DNA of 23,102 nucleotides, taken from contig CAYOYK010000039.1 in assembly GCA_964408185.1 (NCBI GenBank), positions 1 through 23,102 of the forward strand, written 5' to 3'. The stretch is from CAYOYK01 sp964408185 (lineage in GTDB: Bacteria; Bacillota; Clostridia; Christensenellales; Aristaeellaceae). Every line of letters begins with the position of its first letter. Positions within the stretch are counted from its first letter, which is position 1. The position numbers and the translations under genes were made by a program. The notes under the pieces are model-generated. The model saw nothing but the letters and a program-made list of their open reading frames with translations. It was not told the DNA's origin and made no database searches. This document shows positions 7,730 through 14,536 of this stretch, piece after piece.

Positions 7730-8347
7730 TCACTCGATGGGCTCAAAGTCCGCCGCGCCGTGCTTGCAAATGGGGCAGACGAAATCCGGCGGGAGGACGT
7801 CGCCCTCGTACACATAGCCGCAGATCTTGCATACCCAGCCCTTGCGCTTGGAAGCCTGCGGCTTGGGCTTGATGTGCTCAAAGTAGTACGCGTAGGTGGC
7901 GGAGGGGGTATCGCTCAGGCGTTGGGCCTCGGTGACGTCGGCGATGAACAGCGTGTGCGTGCCCACGTCCACCGAGGAGATCACCTGCCCGGAGATGATC
8001 GCGTTGGCGGGGTCGGTCAGGTAGTACAGGCCGTTCTGGCTGCGCGCCAGCCCGGCCTCGCCCGCAAACTTATCGGCCGCGCGCCCGCTTTGAAAGCCGT
8101 AGCGCTGGAAGGTGGCAAATGTCGCGTCCGTCGAGAGCACGGAGACGTTGAAGCGTCCCGTATCGGCAATCAGGTCGTGGGTGTAGTTTTGCTTGTTTAC
8201 CGCGATGGACACGCGGGCCGGATCGCTGGTGAGCTGGGTTACCGTGTTGATGATGCAGCCGTTGTCCCCGCCGTCCTTCCGGGCGGTGAGCACGAACAGG
8301 CCGTAGCTGAGTTGAAACAGGGCGCGTGGGTCGATGGCGGTACTCAT
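7730..8347 (-). CDS. hrb: Flavin reductase-rubredoxin fusion (high-molecular-weight rubredoxin type)
   Basis: This 205-residue cytoplasmic redox protein has two domains. Residues of about 5-150 are an FMN-binding split-barrel flavin reductase (ALFQLSYGLFVLTA, FNVSVLS, DVGTHTLFIADV). Residues 170-205 are a short rubredoxin with its Fe(Cys)4 site at C173-KI-C176 and C191-PI-C194. The rubredoxin loop is shorter than in free rubredoxins, as is usual in such fusions. In Moorella, the same architecture (Hrb) passes electrons from NAD(P)H to a flavo-diiron protein that reduces O2 or NO; a similar oxidative-stress role is inferred here. AAGGAGG followed by seven bases fixes the ATG at 8347. It lies 81 bp downstream of the membrane flavodoxin gene on the same strand, so it may share that transcript or have its own promoter. 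No flavo-diiron gene is in the window. Confidence 0.87.
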   Translation of the reverse strand: MSTAIDPRALFQLSYGLFVLTARKDGGDNGCIINTVTQLTSDPARVSIAVNKQNYTHDLIADTGRFNVSVLSTDATFATFQRYGFQSGRAADKFAGEAGLARSQNGLYYLTDPANAIISGQVISSVDVGTHTLFIADVTEAQRLSDTPSATYAYYFEHIKPKPQASKRKGWVCKICGYVYEGDVLPPDFVCPICKHGAADFEPIE

Positions 8348-8428
8348 GGGCAAGCCTCCTTCAAAGCAAATCAATCGTGCCTCGTTGTTACCCGTTCCTC
8401 CGGGGACTGAAACAGCTTTTCTAGCGGG

Positions 8429-9382
8429 CTATGCGTTCGCGGCCTTGCCGCCGATCGCCCTGCCCTGAGCGTCCAGCGCGCGAGTGCGCGTATACCGCCC
8501 GCAGTTGCAGAGCACCTCCGTGGCGCGCGTATGCGTCAGGCCCAAGAGCCGATCCAGCTCCCGCACCGAGGACTGCGCGCCGCACAGCGGGCTGTAATGC
8601 ACGATGACATACTCCGCCTGCTTGATCTGCCCCGCCGCCTGCATGGCGAAGGCGCGCATCATTGCGCTCACGGTGAAAGCCCAAATGGGCGCGCAAAGAA
8701 TCACACGCTCGTACTTGCTCACGTCCGCCGTGATCGGGTTGACGGGCATTGGCCAGCGGTGCATGGCAAAGCGTCCGCACCACAGGAAGCCAAGCAACCC
8801 GTGGATGCGCTCGCCGGTGGTGACCTCGCACAGGTCGGCCCCTGCTGCCTGCGCCTGCTCATAGGCGAGCTTGCGCACGTATCCGCGCCGCGAGCAGTAG
8901 ACCACCAGCGTGCTGCCGCCTTGGTTCACGGCCGGGTATTCGGCCGGGTCAAAGTGAAACTCGTCGCGCCGCGTACAGGCCATCAGCCCGTGCCCGGCGA
9001 TCAGCTGCAGCAGCCCAAAGATGAAGTAAGCGTTGGACAGCGGGTTGGACTCAAACAGGAAAAACTGTATGGTGATCCACAGCATCAGCGTCAGGCCAAA
9101 GGTGGTCCCAAGCACCGCGCCCTTGTATTGCTTGCGGAACAGGTAATAGGCCGCGACCAAATTGGGCACGCAGTTGACGCACAGCAACGCGATGCCGGAG
9201 AACGTCAAGTCCGTAAACAGCACGTCGCTGAACGGCATTTTTTGCAGGCCGGGCAGCAGGCCGCTCATGGATGTGCTGCCGCCCGTCGGGTCAACAAGCA
9301 TGCATACGCCGCCAAACAGCGCGCCCACGCCGATAAACAGGCACCAGAACAACAGAACGATTCTCCAACGCTTGGTGTTCAT
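8429..9382 (-). CDS. Membrane protein with C-terminal flavodoxin-like domain
   Basis: This 317-residue protein has two parts. Residues 1-135 hold four hydrophobic helices (about 8-30, 58-82, 88-110, 114-135) joined by short loops. Residues of about 157-285 are flavodoxin-like: strand TLVVYC, an FMN-phosphate-type loop SRRGYVRKLA (164-173), VILCAPIWAF (227-236) and HYSPLCGAQSS, which matches the third flavin loop. A Cys-rich tail (LCNCG) follows. The domain would sit on the cytoplasmic side if Arg/Lys-rich 136-140 obeys the positive-inside rule. A redox or electron-transfer role is inferred from the fold and from the rubredoxin fusion encoded next; no partner is proven. The ATG at 9382 is 22 bp past the kinase stop. 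The in-frame TTG at 9412 overlaps the kinase gene and lacks a ribosome binding site. The ribosome binding site for 9382 is weak (CTGGGAT). Confidence 0.72.
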   Translation of the reverse strand: MNTKRWRIVLLFWCLFIGVGALFGGVCMLVDPTGGSTSMSGLLPGLQKMPFSDVLFTDLTFSGIALLCVNCVPNLVAAYYLFRKQYKGAVLGTTFGLTLMLWITIQFFLFESNPLSNAYFIFGLLQLIAGHGLMACTRRDEFHFDPAEYPAVNQGGSTLVVYCSRRGYVRKLAYEQAQAAGADLCEVTTGERIHGLLGFLWCGRFAMHRWPMPVNPITADVSKYERVILCAPIWAFTVSAMMRAFAMQAAGQIKQAEYVIVHYSPLCGAQSSVRELDRLLGLTHTRATEVLCNCGRYTRTRALDAQGRAIGGKAANA

Positions 9383-9404
9383 ATGTGAAATCCCAGCTTT
9401 CGTT

Positions 9405-10493
9405 TTAATCAAAGGGGAGAGGCCGCATGTACTTGCTCAGACCGTTGACGGGCTTGTCCGGGCGGGCGCGCGGGCCGGGCGACGGCCGCGCGTAGGGGGA
9501 CGGCGCGTCCTGCCCCTCCTCCGGCTCAGAGGAATCCGCCGTCGGCGCGCTCCGATCAAACGGCTGGAACGTGAGCGCCTCGCCCCGGTCGGCTGTGGCG
9601 GCTTGCAGCGCGGCGGCCAGCGGGATGCGCTCCTCCACGGGACTCAGCGCGGCGAGGATCTCCTCGTACGAGGGGCGATCCTGCGCGTTTTGGCTGAGCA
9701 TGGCGGCGAGGGTTGTACGCAGGCCCACGGGGGCCTTGGGCGAGAGCGAGATCACGCCGCCGTCCAGCACGGCCTCGTACACGTAGGTGTAGCGCGCGTC
9801 ATAGCGCGGCAGCTCGCCCGTGAGCAGCAGGTGCATCAGAATCCCCATGGCAAAGACGTCCGCCTTGTGGGTGATGGGCATTGGCCGCCCGACCATGCAA
9901 AGGAAGGTTTCGGGCGCAAGATAGACGGGATCGCCCGCAATATCCCGCTCGTTCTGGGGCGGGGCGTCCTCGAAGAAGCTGTTGTCAAAGTCGATCAGGC
10001 GCAGCAGGTCGGAGCCGTTGGCGCGGGGGGTCAGGAGCAGGTGGTCGGGCTTGAGGTCGGCGTGCACAATGCCTTGATCGCGCAGCAGCATCAGGCAGCG
10101 GGCGAGCTGGCGCAGACATTCCGTCGCGGCCTCCCGCGGCAGCTCCAGCAGCTGCGCGCCCGTGAGAAACGGCGGCTTGATACGCTCGCTGACGGAATAA
10201 TACTTGTTGTCGCTGCGGAAAAAGTCGATCACGGGCACCAGCGTATCGCTGTGAATGGAGTACAGCGCGCCGTACAAGCGCTTTTTTTGATCTTCAAAGG
10301 TTTGGCTGCGCTGAAAGCGCTTGCGCCGCAGGTCGGGAGCCATCACCATTTCCGCTCCGGGGCTCAGGGGAGACAAAAACTCCTTGAGGACATACTCATG
10401 GCCGCCCTTGCACACAAAGCACCAGCGCGCGCTGCCGCTGCCCGCCGTGGTAAAGGGCGTAAGGGGCTCATATCCGCCGTAGGTCGTCGCCAT
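9405..10493 (-). CDS. Serine/threonine protein kinase (Hanks type) with altered motifs
   Basis: This 362-residue cytoplasmic kinase has no transmembrane segment. Landmarks: a glycine-rich loop GSGSAR (18-23), the ATP-lysine candidate Lys37 (YVLKEF), the catalytic loop HADLKPDH (144-151; Asp146 is the base), the metal-binding triplet DFD (168-170) in place of DFG, YLAPET (191-196) for the APE motif, and DVFAMG and QDRPS for later subdomains. Residues after about 285 form a low-complexity Pro/Ser/Asp-rich tail. The usual Asn of the catalytic loop (KPEN) is His here, so metal binding may be unusual; the catalytic Asp and Lys remain. GGAGGAG lies just upstream of the ATG at 10493. The start lies inside the end of the phosphatase gene (26-bp overlap), which suggests translational coupling and a kinase-phosphatase pair acting on the same targets. 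Confidence 0.88.
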   Translation of the reverse strand: MATTYGGYEPLTPFTTAGSGSARWCFVCKGGHEYVLKEFLSPLSPGAEMVMAPDLRRKRFQRSQTFEDQKKRLYGALYSIHSDTLVPVIDFFRSDNKYYSVSERIKPPFLTGAQLLELPREAATECLRQLARCLMLLRDQGIVHADLKPDHLLLTPRANGSDLLRLIDFDNSFFEDAPPQNERDIAGDPVYLAPETFLCMVGRPMPITHKADVFAMGILMHLLLTGELPRYDARYTYVYEAVLDGGVISLSPKAPVGLRTTLAAMLSQNAQDRPSYEEILAALSPVEERIPLAAALQAATADRGEALTFQPFDRSAPTADSSEPEEGQDAPSPYARPSPGPRARPDKPVNGLSKYMRPLPFD

Positions 10494-11475
10494 GGCTCTC
10501 CTCCTCGGATTGTTCGTAGTGCTTGCGGTACTCCCGCCAAACCTCGGTCGCATAGGGGATGCTCTGCTTGCGTCGACGGACGGGCGTGACGTATCGCCTT
10601 TGCATTTCCGCGCGGCGGTGGCTCAGGCCGGCGCGCATCGCCTCGAAGTCGGCATAGCCGTAGGCGGCGCAGAGCACGGTTGCGTCGTCGCCGATAACGG
10701 GGGCGAGCGCCCCGCCCAGCCGCCGCTTCCAGTCGTCGGCGGACTTGGCCGCCTCCAGCGTGCGCAGGAGCAGCAGCTCAAACTCCATCGGCGTGGGCAG
10801 ATAGGCGTATGCGCCGTCGCTTACGCACAGGAGCGCGCATTGCGCGGGCAGGCGAAGCGCTCGTCCGTGCAGCGTAAAGGGCGCGCCGGAGCACACCATG
10901 CCGCGCAGCGGCGGGTCGGCCCGCAGCGAGGCCATCGCGTCCGGCAGGGAGACGTCGTCGCGCGTAAGCTGGCGCAGGCCGTCGGGCGCAAGGCAGTACG
11001 CGCGGCTGTCTCCGGCCCAGAGGGCCAGCGCGCGCAGGCTGTCGCCATCCGTCTGGGCGAGCAGCGCGCAGAGCGTCGTGGGCAGCGTGCGGATCAGGCT
11101 GCCGCGCAGACGGCTGGCGGGCTCGCGGAGCGTTTCGGCCGCGTAGCGATCAAACCGGGCGCGGAGACGATCCGCCAAGCGGTCGGCGCAGGCCTGCGCC
11201 GCTTGGCCGGAACCGGGCAGGGGAACGGCCGGACGCGCGGCGAGCCATTCCGCAGCGACCTCCACGGCCAGCCCGCTCGCCAAATACGCGCCCGTACAGC
11301 CGCCGAGCGCCTCGTAACGCCGGGAACCGCTGCCGCCGCAGCCGTCGGCGACGCACAGCGCCGCCGCGTTCTCGTCAACCAGACCCAGCCAGCAATCCTC
11401 GCCCGCATCGGCCTGCGACAAACAAAATGAAAACGCGCGCATCGCGTTGGATGCGCGGAATACGCCCTCCGGCAT
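10468..11475 (-). CDS. PP2C-family protein phosphatase
   Basis: This 335-residue metal-dependent Ser/Thr phosphatase would reverse phosphorylation by the overlapping kinase gene's product. Metal-site motifs run in the family order: VDEN (33-36), ADGCGG (43-48), GDSR (155-158), SDG (219-221) and GDDAT (262-266). After the catalytic domain (about 12-275), a basic tail of some 60 residues rich in Arg, Tyr and Glu is of unknown use. The ATG at 11475 has GGGAGG upstream at proper spacing; the longer reading frame extending to 11682 is only overlap with the vWA gene and lacks a start signal. The gene follows the vWA gene after 14 bp and overlaps the kinase gene by 26 bp, so the three form one transcription unit. 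Confidence 0.87.
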   Translation of the reverse strand: MPEGVFRASNAMRAFSFCLSQADAGEDCWLGLVDENAAALCVADGCGGSGSRRYEALGGCTGAYLASGLAVEVAAEWLAARPAVPLPGSGQAAQACADRLADRLRARFDRYAAETLREPASRLRGSLIRTLPTTLCALLAQTDGDSLRALALWAGDSRAYCLAPDGLRQLTRDDVSLPDAMASLRADPPLRGMVCSGAPFTLHGRALRLPAQCALLCVSDGAYAYLPTPMEFELLLLRTLEAAKSADDWKRRLGGALAPVIGDDATVLCAAYGYADFEAMRAGLSHRRAEMQRRYVTPVRRRKQSIPYATEVWREYRKHYEQSEEESHGDDLRRI

Positions 11476-11489
11476 GCCAAGCCTCCCAG

Positions 11490-12173
11490 TCAAATGGTAT
11501 TGCAAACCGCGTCGATAACCTGCCGATATTCCAGCTCCTGCAAGCCCTCGCTGACCGTCTGCACGTGAATGACCTGCGACCAGGAGGAGGAAACGCGGCT
11601 CCACTCCGGCGCGTCGGGCGCAAACAGCAGCAGGCGCTTGGCGCCCTCGTCCATGGAGCCGCCCAACTGCTCGTCCTCCCACCAGAGCGTCAGCTCGTCA
11701 AAGTCCTTCGCCATCCCCTCTGGGTACCACGTCACGTCGCGCGCGTGCCCCAGCTCGTGCGTGGGCGCATCAGACCAAAGCACAATGATGTGGCGCTTCT
11801 TTACGCCCTCGCGCGTCCAATCGCTGCGGATGGCATAGCCGAGCGCCTCAAGGCCGTCCTCCGGGATATCGCCGCCGCCCTTGGGCTGGATTCCATCCAC
11901 ACAGCGCTGGAATTCCGGCGCCTGCTCCGGCATCGTGTAAAAATCACTGGCAAGCATGGCGCTCTCGCCATCCGCGATATAATCGCGGAAAGCGATAACG
12001 CGCACGCGCATCTGCTGCACCTCCTTGTGCTTTTGCGCCATTGCGCCGGATATATCCTGATAAAGACGAAGCGCGTTCTTTTTTACCAAATCAATCACAT
12101 GGCGCATGCTGCCGGTTGCATCGATGCAAAAAACCATGTCTACGTGGTACGTCAGCTTGTAAGCCTCTGGCAT
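11490..12173 (-). CDS. von Willebrand factor A domain protein, TerY-like
   Basis: This 227-residue protein is nearly all one vWA domain, a fold that binds a divalent metal and mediates protein assembly. The MIDAS motif is CIDATGS (Asp18-x-Thr20-x-Ser22), with the later acidic position at SDAP (Asp135) and GGGDIPED (99-106) between. There is no signal peptide or membrane segment, so it is cytoplasmic. AAGGAGG, eight bases before the ATG at 12173, fixes the start. It is the first gene of the vWA-PP2C-kinase run. Cytoplasmic vWA proteins encoded with a PP2C phosphatase and a kinase are known from TerY-type stress modules, where the vWA protein is thought to act as a scaffold or sensor. The assignment rests on context, since I cannot test closeness to TerY here. 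Confidence 0.83.
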   Translation of the reverse strand: MPEAYKLTYHVDMVFCIDATGSMRHVIDLVKKNALRLYQDISGAMAQKHKEVQQMRVRVIAFRDYIADGESAMLASDFYTMPEQAPEFQRCVDGIQPKGGGDIPEDGLEALGYAIRSDWTREGVKKRHIIVLWSDAPTHELGHARDVTWYPEGMAKDFDELTLWWEDEQLGGSMDEGAKRLLLFAPDAPEWSRVSSSWSQVIHVQTVSEGLQELEYRQVIDAVCNTI

Positions 12174-12345
12174 GGAAGCACCCTCCTTGCTGTCATGGTT
12201 GAACAATTCGTCGCGGAGCGCGTTTTTCCTCCGTCCGCGTAAGAAAATGGAAACGCTTTGGCAGGAAAACATGCGCTGCGGCCAGAAATAAACCTATCTA
12301 TCCTAAAGGTGAGCGTGAGACGCGACGGAGAGGAAGGCAGGCAGC

Positions 12346-13407
12346 ATGAGGTTTATGCGCGCGGCGGGCATTGTGTTCATGGTGATTGGAGCGCTGGCTC
12401 TGCTGGCGTGCGCGGCGATATGGCTGCTGCCGCAGACCTCGTGGTCGTTTACGGACGGCTGGCTGGACGCTGTCGCCGCCGCGGTGGACGCGCCCTCGGA
12501 GACGACGGCGGTTCAGTGGGCGCAGGCGGTCGGCCGATTCTACCTGCGCTCTCAGCTCAACTCGCTGTATCTCTCGGCGGGGGTTTTCCTGCTGGGCTTC
12601 TCCGTGCTGCTCATCGGCCGAGGCTCGTCTCGCGCCGACCGCGAGGGCGCTCATCGCCCCAGACTGCCGGAGGATCACGTCCCTCGGCCGGATACGGCTT
12701 GGCGTCAGGCGACCGATGCGCCTTCTTATGACGAGTACCCCGACGAATCGACGGAAATGGCCTTTATGCCGCCCATACAATACAGCGCCCCCGTATACGA
12801 CGGCTCCGATATCGCCGTGTCCGCCGCGCCTGCCACGATGCCGAACGCGGACGTCCTGCTGGATCTCCCGCGCTCGCCGCGGGAGGCCCCGGACAGAACC
12901 GTCGCCGCGAGGGCGGAGAATGCGCCCGCCCAGCGCGAAGAGGAGATCGTCTGCCCTGTCTGCCACACCCTCAACAGCGCCAGAGCATACTACTGTCATC
13001 ATTGCAAGAGCGATCTGCCGGAGACTGCTCCCGCGCCGCCGACGGCGCGGCGCACGCCTGATCCGGCGGCGACGGAAGCGCCGCGCCCTCTGCATATATC
13101 CAACATACAGGCGACGCGCAGTCTGCAGGACGCGCCTGCGGGCGACGACACAATGCCGACGTCGCCCAAAGCCGCCGACCCGCAGGCCGATCCGCAGGAA
13201 AGCGCGCCCCCCGCGCCTGAAGAAACCGAGATTGCTCATGAGCTCTATCGGCCCATAGAGGCGCAGCCTGCATGCCCTGCGGAGACTGCTCGCAAGCCGC
13301 TTTCCGCACCCTCGCTGGAGGCGCGTCCGGATTACTCCCGGAACGAAATGCTCACGCCGTCGCGCTTGTCGCCGCGCATTATCAGCACGGTCGGCGTGAA
13401 GCGTTGA
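12346..13407 (+). CDS. Membrane-anchored zinc-ribbon protein
   Basis: This is a 353-residue protein of unknown function. Two hydrophobic helices (about 6-28 and 74-91) enclose a short extracytoplasmic loop. After them come about 110 polar residues, a single C4 zinc ribbon (CPVC at 203-206, CHHC at 217-220), and a Pro/Ala/Glu/Thr-rich, probably disordered tail. The two helices would place the long C-terminal region in the cytoplasm. The start follows AGGAAGG at 12330-12336. The gene is divergent from the vWA-phosphatase-kinase run, with 172 bp between the starts. I found no clear promoter pair there. Its cytoplasmic, Ser/Thr-containing tail makes it a possible substrate or membrane anchor for the kinase; this is inference. 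No homologous family is recognised beyond the zinc ribbon. Confidence 0.75.
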   Translation: MRFMRAAGIVFMVIGALALLACAAIWLLPQTSWSFTDGWLDAVAAAVDAPSETTAVQWAQAVGRFYLRSQLNSLYLSAGVFLLGFSVLLIGRGSSRADREGAHRPRLPEDHVPRPDTAWRQATDAPSYDEYPDESTEMAFMPPIQYSAPVYDGSDIAVSAAPATMPNADVLLDLPRSPREAPDRTVAARAENAPAQREEEIVCPVCHTLNSARAYYCHHCKSDLPETAPAPPTARRTPDPAATEAPRPLHISNIQATRSLQDAPAGDDTMPTSPKAADPQADPQESAPPAPEETEIAHELYRPIEAQPACPAETARKPLSAPSLEARPDYSRNEMLTPSRLSPRIISTVGVKR

Positions 13408-13436
13408 ATTCAATCGCATGGGGCTTTTCCGCGCTT

Positions 13437-13531
13437 CCGGGCAGAGCCCGGTTCAGCCGGACATGCGCGGCAACGCTGAACCCAACGGCCAATTCCCTTT
13501 TCGCCCGGAAAGCGACACCGCCTTCCGGGCG
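13437..13531 (+). other. Two GC-rich hairpins between the zinc-ribbon gene and the next promoter
   Basis: CCGGGC-AGA-GCCCGG (13437-13451) and a 9-bp stem CGCCCGGAA/TTCCGGGCG (13502-13510/13523-13531) lie 29 and 94 bp after the stop. Neither has a T tract, so termination is possible but weakly supported. Otherwise the 165-bp gap holds nothing visible before the promoter. Confidence 0.3.
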
Positions 13532-13572
13532 CGCTGTATATCCGCAACGCAACCACCGCGCGGGGTTTCCTC

Positions 13573-13601
13573 TTTACGGCCCGGACGCGACGTGCTATAA
13601 T
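13573..13601 (+). promoter_or_regulatory. Strong sigma-A promoter of the acyltransferase-ligase operon
   Basis: -10 TATAAT (13596-13601) is a perfect consensus preceded by TGC (extended -10). -35 TTTACG (13573-13578) lies 17 bp upstream. Transcription from about 13608 gives a 40-base leader to the ATG at 13648 and argues against the upstream ATG at 13621. Confidence 0.85.
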
Positions 13602-13647
13602 TCGACATATTGGATGCGCAATGATACGAATGGGGGATTGTTTAGCC

Positions 13648-14514
13648 ATGGCAAAACGAAAGATGGGCGACCGCCGGGACGGCAGATTGATGCGGGAGCT
13701 GGACTCCATGCACTATATTGTGCCGCTGATCTACCCAAACCGCTGCGATAACGAGGCCTATATCAGCGAGACCATCGATCTGACAAACATTAACGCATAT
13801 TTGAAACGCAAAAACGAGACGGAGACAGACTTTCCGTACACGATCTTTCACCTGATCGTGACCGCGATGGTGCGCACGCTGACCCTGCGTCCCAAGATGA
13901 ACCGCTTTATCACCAACAAGAACATCTACCAGCGCAACGAGGTCTCCGCCGCCTTCGTTGTGAAAAAGCGTTTTGCGGATGAGGGCGCGGAGGCGCTCGC
14001 CTTCCTGCATACCAAGGAGGACGACACGCTGGACTCCCTCCACCAAAAGCTGTACAAGCAGATCACCTCCTGCCGCGGCGAGTCCGCCGACCGCACGACC
14101 GACAGCATGGATATCCTCAACAAGATGCCGCGCTTCCTGTCCAAATTTCTGGTGTGGGTGATCACCAAGCTGGATAAGCACGGCAAGTGCCCCGACTTTT
14201 TGATCGCGACCGACCCGTACTATTCCTCGGTCATCCTGTCCAATCTGGGCTCCATCAAGCTCAAGAGCGGGTATCATCACCTGACCAACTGGGGCACGAC
14301 CTCGGTGTTCTGCATCATTGGAGAGAAAAAGCCGTCGCCCCTTTTTGCGGAGGACGGCGCCGTGACCATGCGCGAGACCATCGACCTTGGCATCACCATT
14401 GACGAGCGCATTGCCGACGGCTACTACTACGCCAAATCCATCCGCCTGCTCAAAAAGCTGCTGGAGAATCCGGCGCTGCTGGAGCAGCCGCTGGGCGCGG
14501 AAATCGAATACTGA
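13648..14514 (+). CDS. E2-like acyltransferase (2-oxoacid dehydrogenase E2 catalytic-domain fold)
   Basis: This 288-residue protein consists only of the CoA-dependent acyltransferase fold seen in E2 subunits and chloramphenicol acetyltransferase. It has no lipoyl or E1-binding domain, so it is not part of a normal dehydrogenase complex. Family landmarks are LSNLGSIKL (198-206) and, near the C terminus, IDERIADG (251-258), which occupies the place of the catalytic DHRxxDG. The catalytic His is Glu253 here, although the Asp-Gly is kept. An acyl-CoA ligase gene follows after 22 bp, suggesting that the ligase makes an acyl-CoA that this protein binds or transfers; the acceptor is unknown. GGGGGAT (13632-13638) precedes the ATG at 13648. 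The missing His could mean altered chemistry or a binding-only role. Confidence 0.78.
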   Translation: MAKRKMGDRRDGRLMRELDSMHYIVPLIYPNRCDNEAYISETIDLTNINAYLKRKNETETDFPYTIFHLIVTAMVRTLTLRPKMNRFITNKNIYQRNEVSAAFVVKKRFADEGAEALAFLHTKEDDTLDSLHQKLYKQITSCRGESADRTTDSMDILNKMPRFLSKFLVWVITKLDKHGKCPDFLIATDPYYSSVILSNLGSIKLKSGYHHLTNWGTTSVFCIIGEKKPSPLFAEDGAVTMRETIDLGITIDERIADGYYYAKSIRLLKKLLENPALLEQPLGAEIEY

Positions 14515-14536
14515 GGAAGCGAGAGGATACATCATC

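Noticed and set aside
12213..12230. CGCG-GAG-CGCG followed by five T residues as a terminator
   Set aside because: A stem of only four base pairs, placed inside a divergent upstream region where no plus-strand transcript needs to end.
12247..12262. Catabolite-response (cre)-like TGGAAACGCTTTGG
   Set aside because: The core TGnAAnCG fits, but the second half-site breaks the consensus. The match is too loose to call.
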